Counted from the stretch's first letter, positions 1 to 9,447 are shown. The stretch: 64,000 bases of DNA from Flavobacterium sp. N3904 (GCF_025947305.1 NZ_CP110009.1:2335501-2399500), one strand, 5' to 3'. Made by a program: numbers and translations. Notes: a model not told the origin generated them from the sequence alone.

Positions 1-647
1 TTGACGATAGGATAATTCAAATATTTGACAATGATAAAAGTGGCAATACAGATAAAAACACAATTGATGGTGTATAAATACAATGCACCTCCAAAGAATA
101 AATAATTTCCGGTTGCCAATCCATAACCAGCAGTACACAAAGGAGGCATTAAAGCCGTTGCAATGGCAACACCCGGAATCGGATTTCCTTTTTCGACACG
201 AGTAACAGCAATCACACCAACCAATCCTCCAAAAAAGGCAATCAAAACATCGTAAATATTAGGAGAGGTACGAGCTAATAATTCAGATTGGACTTCCTTA
301 AATGGACTTATATAAAAATAAAGAGTCGAAACAATTAGACTGACAATTGTTGCTATTGCAAGGTTTTTGATGGATTTTTTGACCAATTCAAAATCATACA
401 TTCCTAATCCAAAACCAGCACCGACGATAGGCCCCATTAAAGGAGAAATCAACATAGCTCCAATAATCACGGCAGTCGAATTGACATTCAATCCTACCGA
501 AGCGATAACTATGGCGCAAGCCAAAATCCATAAGTTAGAACCTCGAAAAGAGATATTGGCAATAATGTTTTCCAACACTTTTCTTTGGTCTTCTTCGCCT
601 TTTTGAAGATCGATGAAGTTTAAAAACTTCCGTATAATTTTATTCAT
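1..647 (-). CDS. DUF389 family membrane protein (partial, C-terminus beyond window)
   Basis: The protein runs off the left edge of the window, so only the N-terminal 215 residues are visible. The ATG at 647-645 overlaps the stop of the upstream cupin gene by 8 bp, which suggests translational coupling. Several hydrophobic segments are visible, with the family-typical stretches [20 protein letters not shown] and [20 protein letters not shown]. These mark the DUF389 (TIGR00341) family of polytopic inner-membrane proteins, whose biochemical role is not established. The short cytosolic N-terminus (about 35 residues) precedes the first membrane span. Family assignment is confident; no function can be given. 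Confidence 0.85.
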   Translation of the reverse strand, partial: MNKIIRKFLNFIDLQKGEEDQRKVLENIIANISFRGSNLWILACAIVIASVGLNVNSTAVIIGAMLISPLMGPIVGAGFGLGMYDFELVKKSIKNLAIATIVSLIVSTLYFYISPFKEVQSELLARTSPNIYDVLIAFFGGLVGVIAVTRVEKGNPIPGVAIATALMPPLCTAGYGLATGNYLFFGGALYLYTINCVFICIATFIIVKYLNYPIV

Positions 648-999
648 CTTGATTCTCTTTGTTTGATTTTAAAAATGCGCCATCAATAATTAATAAAGTT
701 GCCTTAGTAACGGTTCTGGAGCGATGCGAACTCAAATCATCCGAAACAATATAAGTCATTCCTTTTTTAAGTTTGAAGGTTTCTCCATTTTCTGATTCAC
801 TGCTAAATTCACCTTCCAGGCAATGCACAATATGTCCTTTCTGGCACCAGTGATCTGCCAAATAGTTTTCAGAATAGATTACTTTACGGATTCGGAGACC
901 ATCTAACTGGATGGTTTGCCAATAGGCTACACCAGTAGTTCCTATATGCTCTGTCGTTTTTATTTTGTCCCAATCTATAGTTTGGAAAGGAATGTTCAT
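640..999 (-). CDS. small cupin-fold protein (DHCW-motif type)
   Basis: This is a 119-residue single-domain protein with the beta-strand and glycine pattern of a cupin. The central stretch [16 protein letters not shown] holds the His/Cys cluster that would line the pocket. It resembles the proteins annotated as DHCW-motif cupins, although here the order reads D-H-W-C. No signal peptide is present, so it is probably cytosolic. It is the first gene of a likely two-gene unit with the DUF389 gene, overlapping it by 8 bp. The substrate is unknown. The fold call is good; any enzymatic role is not supported. Confidence 0.75.
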   Translation of the reverse strand: MNIPFQTIDWDKIKTTEHIGTTGVAYWQTIQLDGLRIRKVIYSENYLADHWCQKGHIVHCLEGEFSSESENGETFKLKKGMTYIVSDDLSSHRSRTVTKATLLIIDGAFLKSNKENQDE

Positions 1000-1064
1000 T
1001 TGAATTATTTTTTATGTTTTTTTCTAATGTTTGAATTTTTTTTGCAGGTTTTTAAAATTCTCTA

Positions 1065-2213
1065 TTATTCAGGGCGTGAATTTATTATTGCAAATCGTTC
1101 CTTTAGTTTCAAAAAGGGGCGCTCAAAATAGCGATACGATAAACCAGCCAGAGCAACGGTAAATGCAAAAACAAGTATCGTTCCAATAATAGATAGTGCC
1201 ATTGAAGAAAATTGAAATGGTAAAAGCACTCCTTCCCAATACGGTTTAAAATTATTAAAAATAAGATGAAAAACGAGAGAGTGAAACATATATAAACCAA
1301 AGGAAATACGACCCAAATAGACAAAAATCTTTGGGATAAATTTTTCCTGCGTTCCCAATATAGTTATAAAAAATAGAATTGAACCTCCCAAGACCAGCAA
1401 CCAACCAAGAATTGCTCCAGTAACAGTTGGATGTCCGTCATAACTTTTTACCCCAAATCCATAAACAGCAAAAAACCAGCAAGTCAAGGCAACGAAAAAG
1501 AGAATTAAGCGAATTGGTATTGTCCATTTTGGTATTCGTCCTTTTAGGAAAATCGCCAACAAAGCACCACCAGCAAAAAACTGAAATTGGAAAAAGCTAT
1601 TCAGCCATTGTCCGCTTTCGCCACTGTACTGCAATTTGGCATAATAAATACATAGACCGTACGATAGCACTAGCAAACCAATGCTAACTTTGGTCAATAT
1701 TTTTCGTCCTCCCATTTTGGTTAATAACGGAATCGCTATATAAAATTGTTCTTCTACAGCAATGCTCCAAAGAGGATCTATTGGCCCACCAATCCAGCCA
1801 AAATGGAATATATACCAGTTTCCATAAAAAAATAGAAAGGCGAACCAAGCCGAAACCTTATTGGTTGCGATGTCAGGTATAAATTGCCCAAGGATTATTA
1901 ATCCAATAAATACCGCAAAATAAAGTGGCCAGATCCTTAATATTCTTCGAGTATAGAATGATTTTATATTGATTGTGTCCGTTTTTGTTAATTCCCGAAG
2001 CAACAGTTCTACTATTAAAAAAGAACTCAGCAGAAAAAAAATAGGAACACCAAATGCCCCGGCTGTACAAAAAGTATAAAATATTGGTTGTGTTTTTTGA
2101 TCGACAGGAACATAGTCCATAAAATGAAAAAAGAAGACACAAATAAAGGCAAAAAATCGTAATGCATCAAGTTCTGGTCGATAGAAACGGGTTGTAGTTG
2201 GTGTTTTGGTCAT
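1065..2213 (-). CDS. acyltransferase 3 family membrane protein
   Basis: This 382-residue polytopic membrane protein of the acyltransferase-3 family transfers acyl (often O-acetyl) groups to surface sugars or lipids. Near the N-terminus RPELDALRF is followed by the catalytic-type His30 in a hydrophobic helix, the family's R-x(10)-H arrangement. A second family motif, AVEEQFY, lies in the middle. About ten membrane spans are visible. The C-terminus ends in a basic tail. It stands alone on the minus strand, downstream of the secA terminator. The acceptor cannot be told from the sequence, since no polysaccharide cluster surrounds it. Confidence 0.85.
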   Translation of the reverse strand: MTKTPTTTRFYRPELDALRFFAFICVFFFHFMDYVPVDQKTQPIFYTFCTAGAFGVPIFFLLSSFLIVELLLRELTKTDTINIKSFYTRRILRIWPLYFAVFIGLIILGQFIPDIATNKVSAWFAFLFFYGNWYIFHFGWIGGPIDPLWSIAVEEQFYIAIPLLTKMGGRKILTKVSIGLLVLSYGLCIYYAKLQYSGESGQWLNSFFQFQFFAGGALLAIFLKGRIPKWTIPIRLILFFVALTCWFFAVYGFGVKSYDGHPTVTGAILGWLLVLGGSILFFITILGTQEKFIPKIFVYLGRISFGLYMFHSLVFHLIFNNFKPYWEGVLLPFQFSSMALSIIGTILVFAFTVALAGLSYRYFERPFLKLKERFAIINSRPE

Positions 2214-2400
2214 TATTTTTTTTAGGTGGTTTAGGCTAGTTTTCTTGTTGATAAATCTTAAATTAAATCTAGAAAATACTTCAATTCAAAATATTTTTGT
2301 CAGGTTAAACAGCTATGAATTTTTATTATACATCAAATATAAACTTATTTTATATAGATTTTTGAATGTTTTGTAATTTCTGGCTATTACATTAAAGTGT

Positions 2401-2436
2401 AAAAAAAATCCCCAACTACTTTCGTAATTGAGGATT
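2401..2436 (-). terminator. intrinsic terminator of secA
   Basis: Arms 2407-2415 and 2428-2436 pair with one mismatch (AATCCCCAA against TTGAGGATT). Eight A residues at 2401-2408 give a U-run in the minus-strand transcript. It lies 20 bp past the secA stop. Confidence 0.7.
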
Positions 2437-2456
2437 CAAATCAAAATTTGTTTTTT

Positions 2457-5400
2457 TTAAGAAACCAAAACCCAAGCTCCGCTAGCGATTAAACTTTCGG
2501 CTTTCTTAAATTTCATTTCTTGTGTTTGCCCATTGGCAACATTTTGGATTGTAACTGTATCGTTACGATTTATTTTTGGCTGGTCGCGAACGATTGTTTC
2601 GGTAACTTGTCGTTGTTGGGTTTGCCCAGCTTCATGATTGTCATTTTCACTATTTGGAATTTCGTCTTTGCTCAATTTGTAATCTTCTTTTTGGCGTACG
2701 ACTCTGGCTTCTTCAATAACAGGCGCGTTTTGCGCAGGTAAATCACCTTTAAACAAAAAGGATATTACTTCTTTATTGACATTGTCAAGCATAGAACGGA
2801 ACAAATTGAAGGCTTCTAATTTGTAAATAAGCAATGGATCTTTTTGTTCGTGTACAGCCAATTGAACCGATTGTTTCAATTCGTCCATTTTGCGTAAATG
2901 TTTTTTCCAAGCTTCGTCAACAATTGATAAAGTAATGTTCTTTTCAAAATCGGCTATCAGTTGATTTCCTTCCGTTTCGTAGGCTTTCTTTAAATCGGTA
3001 ACTACATTAAACATTTTGATTCCATCGGTAAACGGAACTACAATACGTTCAAAATGATTATTTCTGTCCTCATAAACATTTTTAATGATAGGAAATGCTT
3101 CTCTGGCACTTCTTTCTGTTTTTTGAGTATAAAATTCTAAGGTTGCTTTATACAATTTACCTGTGATTTCAATTTCGGTCAATTTAGAAAAATCTGCTTC
3201 AGAGATTGGTGATGTGAAAGAGAAATAACGAATAATATCAAATTCAAAATCTTTGAAACTATTTCTTGCTTTATTCACGTCAACGATCAATTCGCAAGTA
3301 TCATAAAGCATATTGGCAATATCCAATTTTAAACGTTCTCCAAACAAAGCATGACGACGACGTTTGTATACTACTTCACGTTGCGCATTCATTACATCAT
3401 CATATTCCAATAAACGTTTACGAACACCAAAGTTGTTTTCTTCTACTTTTTTCTGCGCACGTTCGATAGATTTGGTCATCATAGAATGCTGAATCACTTC
3501 GCCTTCTTGTAATCCCATTCTATCCATCACTTTGGCTACTCTTTCAGAACCAAACAAACGCATTAAGTTGTCTTCTAGGGAAACATAAAACTGAGAACTT
3601 CCGGGATCTCCCTGACGTCCGGCACGACCACGTAACTGACGGTCGACACGACGTGAATCATGACGTTCTGTACCTACAATTGCCAAACCTCCAGCTGCTT
3701 TTACTTCAGGAGTTAGCTTGATATCGGTACCACGACCCGCCATATTTGTTGCTATTGTTACCACTCCTGCTTTTCCGGCTTCTTCCACAATTTGTGCTTC
3801 TTGTTTGTGCATTTTTGCATTCAATACGTTGTGGGTTACACCTCGCATTTTCAACATTCTGCTCAATAATTCTGAAATCTCAACCGAAGTTGTACCAATA
3901 AGCACTGGTCTTCCTGCTTTAGATAATTCAGTTACATCCTCGATTACAGCATTAAACTTTTCACGGGTTGTTTTATAGATATAGTCTTCTTTGTCTAATC
4001 GGGCCATTCCTCTGTTGGTCGGAATTTCTACTACATCGAGTTTGTAGATTTGCCATAACTCACCTGCTTCAGTAACAGCCGTTCCGGTCATACCACCTAA
4101 TTTGTTGTACATTCTGAAATAATTCTGAAGTGTAACGGTTGCAAATGTTTGGGTAGCCGCTTCGATTTTTACGTTTTCTTTGGCTTCAATAGCTTGGTGT
4201 AAACCATCAGAATAACGACGACCATCCATGATACGACCTGTTTGCTCATCGACAATCATAATTTTGTTGTCCATGATTACATACTCTACATCTTTTTCAA
4301 ATAAAGCATATGCTTTCAAAAGCTGTGTCAAAGTATGAATACGCTCGCTTTTTATTCCAAAATCCTGAAATAACTTTTCTTTTTCTTCAGCTTCTGCATC
4401 TTTGTCTAGTTTTTTCTTTTCGATAGCTGCAATTTCTGTTCCAATGTCTGGAAGTACAAAAAAGTCAGCATCTGTATCTCCGGAAAGGAATTTGATTCCG
4501 TTATCAGTCAATTCAACCTGATTGTTTTTTTCTTCAATTACAAAATACAAAGCCTCGTCAACTTTTGGCATTTCGCGATTGTTGTCCTGCATATAAGAGT
4601 TCTCTGTTTTTTGAAGCAATTGTTTGATTCCTTCTTCACTCAAAAACTTAATTAACGCTTTGTTTTTAGGCAAACTTCTGTAGGCTCTCAATAATAAGAA
4701 ACCACCATCTTTGGTATTTCCTTCTTTGATTAATTTTTTGGCTTCAGCCAGAAAACCATTTGCCAATTGACGTTGTAACGCCACCAAATTTTCAATTTTT
4801 GGTTTCAATTCGTTAAATTCATGGCGATCTCCTTGAGGAACCGGACCAGATATAATAAGTGGAGTTCTTGCATCATCAATCAAAACTGAATCGACCTCAT
4901 CGACAATCGCATAATTGTGTTTTCTTTGTACCAAATCTTCTGGCGAATGCGCCATATTGTCTCTTAGGTAATCAAAACCAAATTCGTTGTTGGTACCGTA
5001 AGTAATATCAGCATTATAAGCATTTTTTCTTCCCTCAGAACTCGGTTGGTGGTTGTCGATACAATCTACAGTTAAACCATGGAATTCGAATAAAGGTGCT
5101 TTCCAGGTACTGTCACGTTTGGCCAAGTAATCATTTACCGTTACAAGGTGCACACCGTTTCCAGTCAAGGCATTCAAGTATAATGGTAAAGTAGCGACCA
5201 ATGTTTTACCTTCTCCGGTTTGCATTTCGGCAACCTTTCCTTCATGCAATACCATTCCGCCTATTAATTGAACATCATAGTGAATCATGTCCCAAGTAAT
5301 TTCTTTACCTGCGGCGTTCCAAGTGTTTGCCCAAATAGCATTATCGCCATCTAGGGTAATATAACTTTTTGTAGCCGAAAGCTCTCTGTCTTTTGCAGTA

Positions 5401-5798
5401 GCGGTTACGGTAATTTGTGTGTTGTCTTTAAAACGTCTTGCTGTTTCTTTTACTACGGCAAACGCTTCAGGAAGAATTTCCATTAACGTTTTTTCAGAGA
5501 TATCGTAGGCTTCTTTTTCAAGAGCGTCAATAGCGATGTATATATCTTCACGTTTGTCGATATCTTCAATGCTTTCAACTTCAACTTGAAGCGCAGCAAT
5601 TTTGGCATCCTTTTCGGCACGCGCTTGTTTAAGTTTTTCTTTAAAAAAAACGGTTCTAGCTCTTAATTCATCATGTGATAATGATTGTAATGTGCTTTCG
5701 AAAGTTTTTATTTTGTTTAAATAAGGTTGTAAAGCTTTGACATCTTTTTGGGATTTATCACCAACAAAGACTTTGATAATACTGTTTATGAAACTCAT
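2457..5798 (-). CDS. secA: preprotein translocase ATPase SecA
   Basis: This is the motor of Sec-dependent protein export, using ATP to push unfolded preproteins through SecYEG. At 1113 residues it is much longer than the roughly 900-residue enterobacterial protein. Visible motifs are MQTGEGKTLVATLP (Walker A), TVNDYLAKRD, YGTNNEFGFDYLRDNM, VDEVDSVLIDDARTPLIISG (Walker B region), GMTGTA and TNMAGRGTDI (helicase motifs). The extra length includes a Lys/Glu-rich insertion after the PLIISG motif, roughly residues 320-480. The C-terminal tail ends in ESLIASGAWVLVS and lacks the Cys/His zinc motif of E. coli SecA. It is monocistronic with its own terminator. Confidence 0.97.
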   Translation of the reverse strand: MSFINSIIKVFVGDKSQKDVKALQPYLNKIKTFESTLQSLSHDELRARTVFFKEKLKQARAEKDAKIAALQVEVESIEDIDKREDIYIAIDALEKEAYDISEKTLMEILPEAFAVVKETARRFKDNTQITVTATAKDRELSATKSYITLDGDNAIWANTWNAAGKEITWDMIHYDVQLIGGMVLHEGKVAEMQTGEGKTLVATLPLYLNALTGNGVHLVTVNDYLAKRDSTWKAPLFEFHGLTVDCIDNHQPSSEGRKNAYNADITYGTNNEFGFDYLRDNMAHSPEDLVQRKHNYAIVDEVDSVLIDDARTPLIISGPVPQGDRHEFNELKPKIENLVALQRQLANGFLAEAKKLIKEGNTKDGGFLLLRAYRSLPKNKALIKFLSEEGIKQLLQKTENSYMQDNNREMPKVDEALYFVIEEKNNQVELTDNGIKFLSGDTDADFFVLPDIGTEIAAIEKKKLDKDAEAEEKEKLFQDFGIKSERIHTLTQLLKAYALFEKDVEYVIMDNKIMIVDEQTGRIMDGRRYSDGLHQAIEAKENVKIEAATQTFATVTLQNYFRMYNKLGGMTGTAVTEAGELWQIYKLDVVEIPTNRGMARLDKEDYIYKTTREKFNAVIEDVTELSKAGRPVLIGTTSVEISELLSRMLKMRGVTHNVLNAKMHKQEAQIVEEAGKAGVVTIATNMAGRGTDIKLTPEVKAAGGLAIVGTERHDSRRVDRQLRGRAGRQGDPGSSQFYVSLEDNLMRLFGSERVAKVMDRMGLQEGEVIQHSMMTKSIERAQKKVEENNFGVRKRLLEYDDVMNAQREVVYKRRRHALFGERLKLDIANMLYDTCELIVDVNKARNSFKDFEFDIIRYFSFTSPISEADFSKLTEIEITGKLYKATLEFYTQKTERSAREAFPIIKNVYEDRNNHFERIVVPFTDGIKMFNVVTDLKKAYETEGNQLIADFEKNITLSIVDEAWKKHLRKMDELKQSVQLAVHEQKDPLLIYKLEAFNLFRSMLDNVNKEVISFLFKGDLPAQNAPVIEEARVVRQKEDYKLSKDEIPNSENDNHEAGQTQQRQVTETIVRDQPKINRNDTVTIQNVANGQTQEMKFKKAESLIASGAWVLVS

Positions 5799-5841
5799 GA
5801 TTTATTTTTATTTCTATTTAATATAACTGTGTAAATTTAAA

Positions 5842-5870
5842 CAAAAAAAAAGCCTCTTTTGAGACTTTTT
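5842..5870 (-). terminator. intrinsic terminator of the DUF2795 gene
   Basis: Arms 5847-5856 and 5861-5870 pair with one mismatch around a TTTT loop. The A-run at 5842-5850 becomes the U-run on the minus strand. It separates the DUF2795 gene from secA. Confidence 0.8.
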
Positions 5871-5883
5871 CTTGGTTTACTTT

Positions 5884-6105
5884 TTAATATTCATCCTCGT
5901 TCCAAAGATAATCTTCGTCGGTAGGATAATCTGGCCAAATTTCTTCCATTGATTCATATATCTCGCCTTCGTCCTCAATAGACTGAAGGTTTTCTACTAC
6001 TTCTAATGGAGCTCCTGCTCTAATAGCGTAGTCAATAAGTTCGTCTTTGTTAGCAGGCCACGGTGCATCGCTTAAATATGATGCTAATTCTAATGTCCAA
6101 TACAT
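5884..6105 (-). CDS. DUF2795 domain protein, small and acidic
   Basis: The product is a 73-residue soluble protein starting MYWTLELASYLSDAPWP. I chose the ATG at 6105-6103 because the reading frame upstream of it (to 6168) encodes an atypical hydrophobic stretch. The sequence ANKDELIDYAIRAGAPLEVVENLQ is the compact helical DUF2795 core, followed by a very acidic tail rich in D, E and Y. Family members are conserved in Bacteroidota and have no assigned function. It lies between secA and the adenosyltransferase gene, with its own terminator at 5842-5870. Confidence 0.85.
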   Translation of the reverse strand: MYWTLELASYLSDAPWPANKDELIDYAIRAGAPLEVVENLQSIEDEGEIYESMEEIWPDYPTDEDYLWNEDEY

Positions 6106-6206
6106 ATTTGTCGATTTAGTTTTGTGCAAAAATAAATTTTTTACTGAAAAAGACAAGTAAAAAACCATTTATTTTTAAAAAAAAGTTAAGAACGTTTTTT
6201 CAGACA

Positions 6207-6234
6207 ACAGATTTAGGATAACAGATTTCAGATT
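6207..6234 (+). repeat. heptamer-phased repeat (ACAGATT-type), 4 units
   Basis: Units at 6207, 6214, 6221 and 6228 read ACAGATT, TAGGATA, ACAGATT and TCAGATT. They keep an exact 7-bp phase in the intergenic gap between two minus-strand genes. The unit matches the GCAGATT/AATCTGC words found elsewhere in this window. Confidence 0.6.
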
Positions 6235-6288
6235 TGAAACTAAAATTCTTTTCTAAAATACAGTAAACTACCATCTGCAAACTGGATA

Positions 6289-6858
6289 CTATTTTCTTGG
6301 TATCCATTTTACTTCGTCAGCGTTTAAATCAAGAGACAATTTTCGTGCCAATACAAAAAGATAGTCAGAAAGTCGGTTTAAGTATTTAATGGCTATTTCG
6401 GCAACAGGTTCATTATGACTTAAATGGACAGCAAGGCGTTCTGCGCGACGGCAAACGCAACGCGCAATATGACAATATGACACAGTTTGATGTCCTCCAG
6501 GTAAAACAAAGTGCGTCATTGGCGGAAGCTTTTCTTCCATCGTATCAATTTCGTTTTCTAATAATTCAATATCAGATTCCAAAATTCCAAGTTTTTTTAA
6601 ACGAAGTTCTCCATTTTTCATAACCTCTTTTTCTGGAGGAGTAGCAAGAATGGCTCCTACAGTAAACAATCGATCTTGTATCTCGATCAGAATTTCTTTG
6701 TAGTGACTGTTTATTTCCTGATCGCGAATTAATCCAATATAAGAGTTCAATTCATCGACTGTTCCATAACTTTCGATGCGTGCGTGATCTTTTGGTACAC
6801 GAGTACCTCCAAAAAGGGCTGTAGTTCCGCCATCTCCGGTTTTTGTATATACTTTCAT
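6289..6858 (-). CDS. cob(I)yrinic acid a,c-diamide adenosyltransferase (PduO type)
   Basis: This cytosolic enzyme transfers the 5'-deoxyadenosyl group of ATP to cob(I)alamin to make adenosylcobalamin. The 189 residues match the PduO/MMAB family in length. The N-terminal nucleotide-binding motif KTGDGGTTALFGGTRVPKDH is followed by the hallmark YGTVDELNS. The C-terminal part carries CRRAERLAV and YLNRLSDYLFVLAR, also typical. Products of this enzyme serve methylmalonyl-CoA mutase and other B12 enzymes. A biotin-dependent acyl-CoA carboxylase that may be propionyl-CoA-specific and a putative B12-binding radical SAM protein are both encoded later in this window. It stands alone between two repeat patches. 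Confidence 0.95.
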   Translation of the reverse strand: MKVYTKTGDGGTTALFGGTRVPKDHARIESYGTVDELNSYIGLIRDQEINSHYKEILIEIQDRLFTVGAILATPPEKEVMKNGELRLKKLGILESDIELLENEIDTMEEKLPPMTHFVLPGGHQTVSYCHIARCVCRRAERLAVHLSHNEPVAEIAIKYLNRLSDYLFVLARKLSLDLNADEVKWIPRK

Positions 6859-6865
6859 TTCTGTT

Positions 6866-6897
6866 GTTTAATCGGTTAATCGTTTAATCGGTTAAAC
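6866..6897 (+). repeat. octamer tandem repeat (GTTTAATC/GGTTAATC), 4 units
   Basis: Four consecutive 8-bp units at 6866, 6874, 6882 and 6890 read GTTTAATC, GGTTAATC, GTTTAATC and GGTTAAAC. They lie immediately upstream of the adenosyltransferase start codon on the minus strand. Further ATTAAACGA-like words continue to about 6920. Confidence 0.65.
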
Positions 6898-6919
6898 AAA
6901 TAACGATTAAACGAATAAA

Positions 6920-7606
6920 CTATTTAGTAGTATCGCTTTCAATCAATCCATCTCGCAATCGAATAATTCTGTGAGCGTAAGCGGCAATTTCTTCTTCGTG
7001 AGTTACCAAAATTACAGTGTTTCCCTGAGCATGAATATCACCAAAAAGTTTCATGATTTCCAAAGAGGTCTTACTGTCCAGATTTCCAGTTGGTTCATCG
7101 GCAAGAATAATCGATGGTTTGTTGACCAATGCTCGAGCAATAGCTACACGCTGGCGCTGTCCTCCAGAAAGTTGATTGGGTTGGTGGTCCATTCTGTCGC
7201 CAAGATTGACCTGATTTAACACTTCGGTAGCACGGGTGTTTCTTTCGGATTTGGAATGACCCGCATAAATCATTGGTAAAGCCACATTGTCAAGTGCAGT
7301 AGTTCTTGGTAAAAGATTAAATGTCTGAAAAACAAAACCAATTTCTTTGTTTCTAATTTCGGCCAGCTCATCATCTTTCATATGACTCACATTTTTACCG
7401 TTTAAAATATAGGTACCCGACGTAGGAGTATCTAAACAACCTAATAAATTCATCAATGTAGATTTTCCAGATCCAGAAGGTCCCATTAAAGCTACATATT
7501 CACCTTTGTTAATTTCTAAATCAATGCCTTTTAGTACATACACTATTTCATTTCCTAGTACAAAATCTCGTTTGATATTGGTGATTTTTATTAATGGGTT
7601 TTTCAT
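6920..7606 (-). CDS. ABC transporter ATP-binding protein (LolD/MacB family)
   Basis: This 228-residue ATPase of the MacB/LolD/FtsE-like export class powers extraction of lipoproteins or efflux with a FtsX-type permease. Walker A is GPSGSGKST, the signature is [15 protein letters not shown], Walker B is [13 protein letters not shown], and the H-loop is VTHEEE. The start is set at the ATG 7606-7604 ([10 protein letters not shown]) because the open frame upstream encodes non-homologous repeat-derived sequence. No permease gene is adjacent, so the partner must be elsewhere. The start codon directly abuts a heptamer-phased repeat at 7607-7627. Confidence 0.93.
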   Translation of the reverse strand: MKNPLIKITNIKRDFVLGNEIVYVLKGIDLEINKGEYVALMGPSGSGKSTLMNLLGCLDTPTSGTYILNGKNVSHMKDDELAEIRNKEIGFVFQTFNLLPRTTALDNVALPMIYAGHSKSERNTRATEVLNQVNLGDRMDHQPNQLSGGQRQRVAIARALVNKPSIILADEPTGNLDSKTSLEIMKLFGDIHAQGNTVILVTHEEEIAAYAHRIIRLRDGLIESDTTK

Positions 7607-7627
7607 TAGAATTTTAGATTGTAGATT
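7607..7627 (+). repeat. heptamer-phased repeat at the ABC gene start
   Basis: Three 7-bp units TAGAATT, TTAGATT and GTAGATT run from 7607, immediately upstream of the ATPase start codon on the minus strand. They belong to the same AATCT-type word family as 6207-6234 and 9690-9724. Confidence 0.5.
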
Positions 7628-7880
7628 GTTGTTTTTCGATTTTAAAAGTACAAAAACTTTTGAATTACTCATAAGTAGATTGAATTTGATTTTTGTTACA
7701 ATTTTAGGATTTAATATCATTTTTTGTTGTTGATTATTCCAAATAAAAAGGATGGTACAAAATATGTTTATTGCTTTTTTGAAACTTGGTGAATTAACAG
7801 AGTGTTTTTAGTTTGTTTCATAATATTTTTGATTATTTGTATAATTACTTCATATAAATTAGATATAATACTACTGGGGC

Positions 7881-7888
7881 TACATTTG
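7881..7888 (+). promoter_or_regulatory. -7 promoter box of the lipoprotein gene
   Basis: TACATTTG matches the Bacteroidota -7 consensus TAnnTTTG exactly and lies 30 bp before the chosen ATG at 7918. A start around 7895 would exclude the earlier in-frame ATG at 7897. No clear -33 TTG is seen. Confidence 0.5.
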
Positions 7889-7917
7889 CTAGTGTAATGT
7901 TTAACAAATCAAAAATT

Positions 7918-8592
7918 ATGAAAACTAGAAAATTATTATTGGGAATGGCCTTAATTGCTTTAGGATTTTCGTCTTGTAAAGATGAGAAAGAAATGCAAGC
8001 AGAGAAATCAGTTGAAACATATGTCGTTTATGTGGATTCATTAGGAAATATGGATTCTACCTCTGTTAAAGGTAACTGGCAGTCTATTGAAACTACATAC
8101 GAGTTGAGAAATACTGAAGCTGAAAATGCTTTGGCAAATTTGAAAGATAATGTAAAAGCGCAAGAACGTATCAATGCAAGTAGAGCAAAATATGAAGAAT
8201 TGAAAGCAAAAATGGATGCTCAGGTAGAAGCTGAAAATAGAGCCGTGATAGCTGCTAGCCCAAAACAGCAATTGAGAAATACATTATTTGGCGAGGGAAA
8301 AGTGGGGAATGACATGAATTTCAATTGGGTAAATGCGAATAATATTCTAAGTGTTTATCAATTATTTGTGGATACAGCTCAAAAAAATAAAGACAGTTAT
8401 ACGCGTGAGGATTGGGATGAAGTAAAATTGATGTATGAAGCTTTGGATAGCCGAAAAAATACAGTTGAAAAAGAAGGGCTTACCTCAAAAGACAATATGA
8501 AAATTTCTGGATTGAAATTGAAATTTGCACCTATGTATACATTGAACAGAATGGGAGCCAAATCGGATGAGATGTCTAAAGCAAAAGAATAA
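7918..8592 (+). CDS. predicted lipoprotein, coiled-coil, unknown function
   Basis: This 224-residue protein has a lipoprotein signal peptide (MKTRKLLLGMALIALGFSSC, acylated at Cys20) and should be anchored in an envelope membrane. The mature part is charged and mostly helical. A middle region rich in A, E and K, with repeated KAKYEELKAKMDAQVEAE-like spacing, suggests a coiled coil. I do not recognise a domain. The start at 7918 is preferred over 7897 because it begins the signal peptide and lies 30 bp after a TACATTTG box. Two strong terminators follow in tandem. Confidence 0.8.
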   Translation: MKTRKLLLGMALIALGFSSCKDEKEMQAEKSVETYVVYVDSLGNMDSTSVKGNWQSIETTYELRNTEAENALANLKDNVKAQERINASRAKYEELKAKMDAQVEAENRAVIAASPKQQLRNTLFGEGKVGNDMNFNWVNANNILSVYQLFVDTAQKNKDSYTREDWDEVKLMYEALDSRKNTVEKEGLTSKDNMKISGLKLKFAPMYTLNRMGAKSDEMSKAKE

Positions 8593-8618
8593 TTAATTAT
8601 TAATTCAAACTGAAAAAT

Positions 8619-8648
8619 GACAATCAGCGATGGTTGTCGTTTTTTTTA
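8619..8648 (+). terminator. intrinsic terminator 1 after the lipoprotein gene
   Basis: Arms 8619-8625 (GACAATC) and 8632-8638 (GGTTGTC) pair around a hexaloop with one G-U. A run of eight T follows. Confidence 0.8.
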
Positions 8649-8733
8649 AATTTAATTTCAATTACTTGTACAATTCATTTTAGTAGGCAAGTCTAATTAA
8701 AAACAAAAGATTTGGTTATTTAAAATGGGAATT

Positions 8734-8762
8734 GACAGTCATGGGGGTGACTGTCTTTTTTT
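8734..8762 (+). terminator. intrinsic terminator 2, 96 bp further on
   Basis: The arms GACAGTCA (8734-8741) and TGACTGTC (8748-8755) pair perfectly and are followed by seven T. It would back up the first terminator, or end a separate short transcript from the 8650-8733 gap. Confidence 0.85.
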
Positions 8763-8785
8763 GTTTTATATAAATGAATTCTAGA

Positions 8786-9415
8786 TTAGTTTGATATTTT
8801 GTAAATCTTTCTAATATCTTTCAATATTTCGGTAAAGTTGATATTTAAATCAATTAATTGTCCGCTATGAATATCAAAAACCCATCCATAAACTTTTAAA
8901 TCCCGTTCATTATTTGCTTTTTGAACTTCGGCTGTTTTGATGATATTGATGCATTGTTCCTGTACATTCAATTCTACCAACTTTTTATATTTTTCATTTT
9001 CATTAGTTATCGCATCCAATTCTTTCTGGTGAATGCGATATACATCACGAATATTTCTCAACCAAGGATTTAAAATCCCCAAATCCGATTGTTGCATAGC
9101 TGCATGCACGCCACCGCAACCATAATGCCCACAAACAACTATGTTACTTACTTTTAAATGAACTACCGCATAATTGATCACCGACATCGAGTTGAGATCT
9201 GTATTAGGAACCATATTGGCAATATTCCGATGCACGAATACCTCACCGGGTTCTAATCCCATAAGCTCTTCGGCAGAAACGCGACTGTCTGAGCAACCTA
9301 TATAAAGAAATTCCGGAGATTGCCCTTTTGACAATTTTTTAAAATAATCCTTGTCAATCTTAAGCTGTTTAATAATCCAATTTCTATTATTCTCAAAAAT
9401 TTGTTTGATATCCAT
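8786..9415 (-). CDS. beta-class carbonic anhydrase
   Basis: This cytosolic zinc enzyme interconverts CO2 and bicarbonate. The 209-residue protein carries the class signature: Cys41 with Asp43 and Arg45 in GCSDSR, and His97 and Cys100 in CGHYGCGG, which together give the Cys-His-Cys zinc site and the Asp/Arg dyad. The ATG at 9415-9413 (MDIKQIFENN) was chosen because upstream sequence in frame overlaps the end of the methyltransferase gene and is not family-like. Bicarbonate produced here could feed the biotin carboxylases. It sits 32 bp downstream of the methyltransferase gene on the same strand and may be cotranscribed with it. Confidence 0.96.
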   Translation of the reverse strand: MDIKQIFENNRNWIIKQLKIDKDYFKKLSKGQSPEFLYIGCSDSRVSAEELMGLEPGEVFVHRNIANMVPNTDLNSMSVINYAVVHLKVSNIVVCGHYGCGGVHAAMQQSDLGILNPWLRNIRDVYRIHQKELDAITNENEKYKKLVELNVQEQCINIIKTAEVQKANNERDLKVYGWVFDIHSGQLIDLNINFTEILKDIRKIYKISN

Positions 9416-9447
9416 GCTGTGATTTTGAAATTTAAATATACAAAAAC

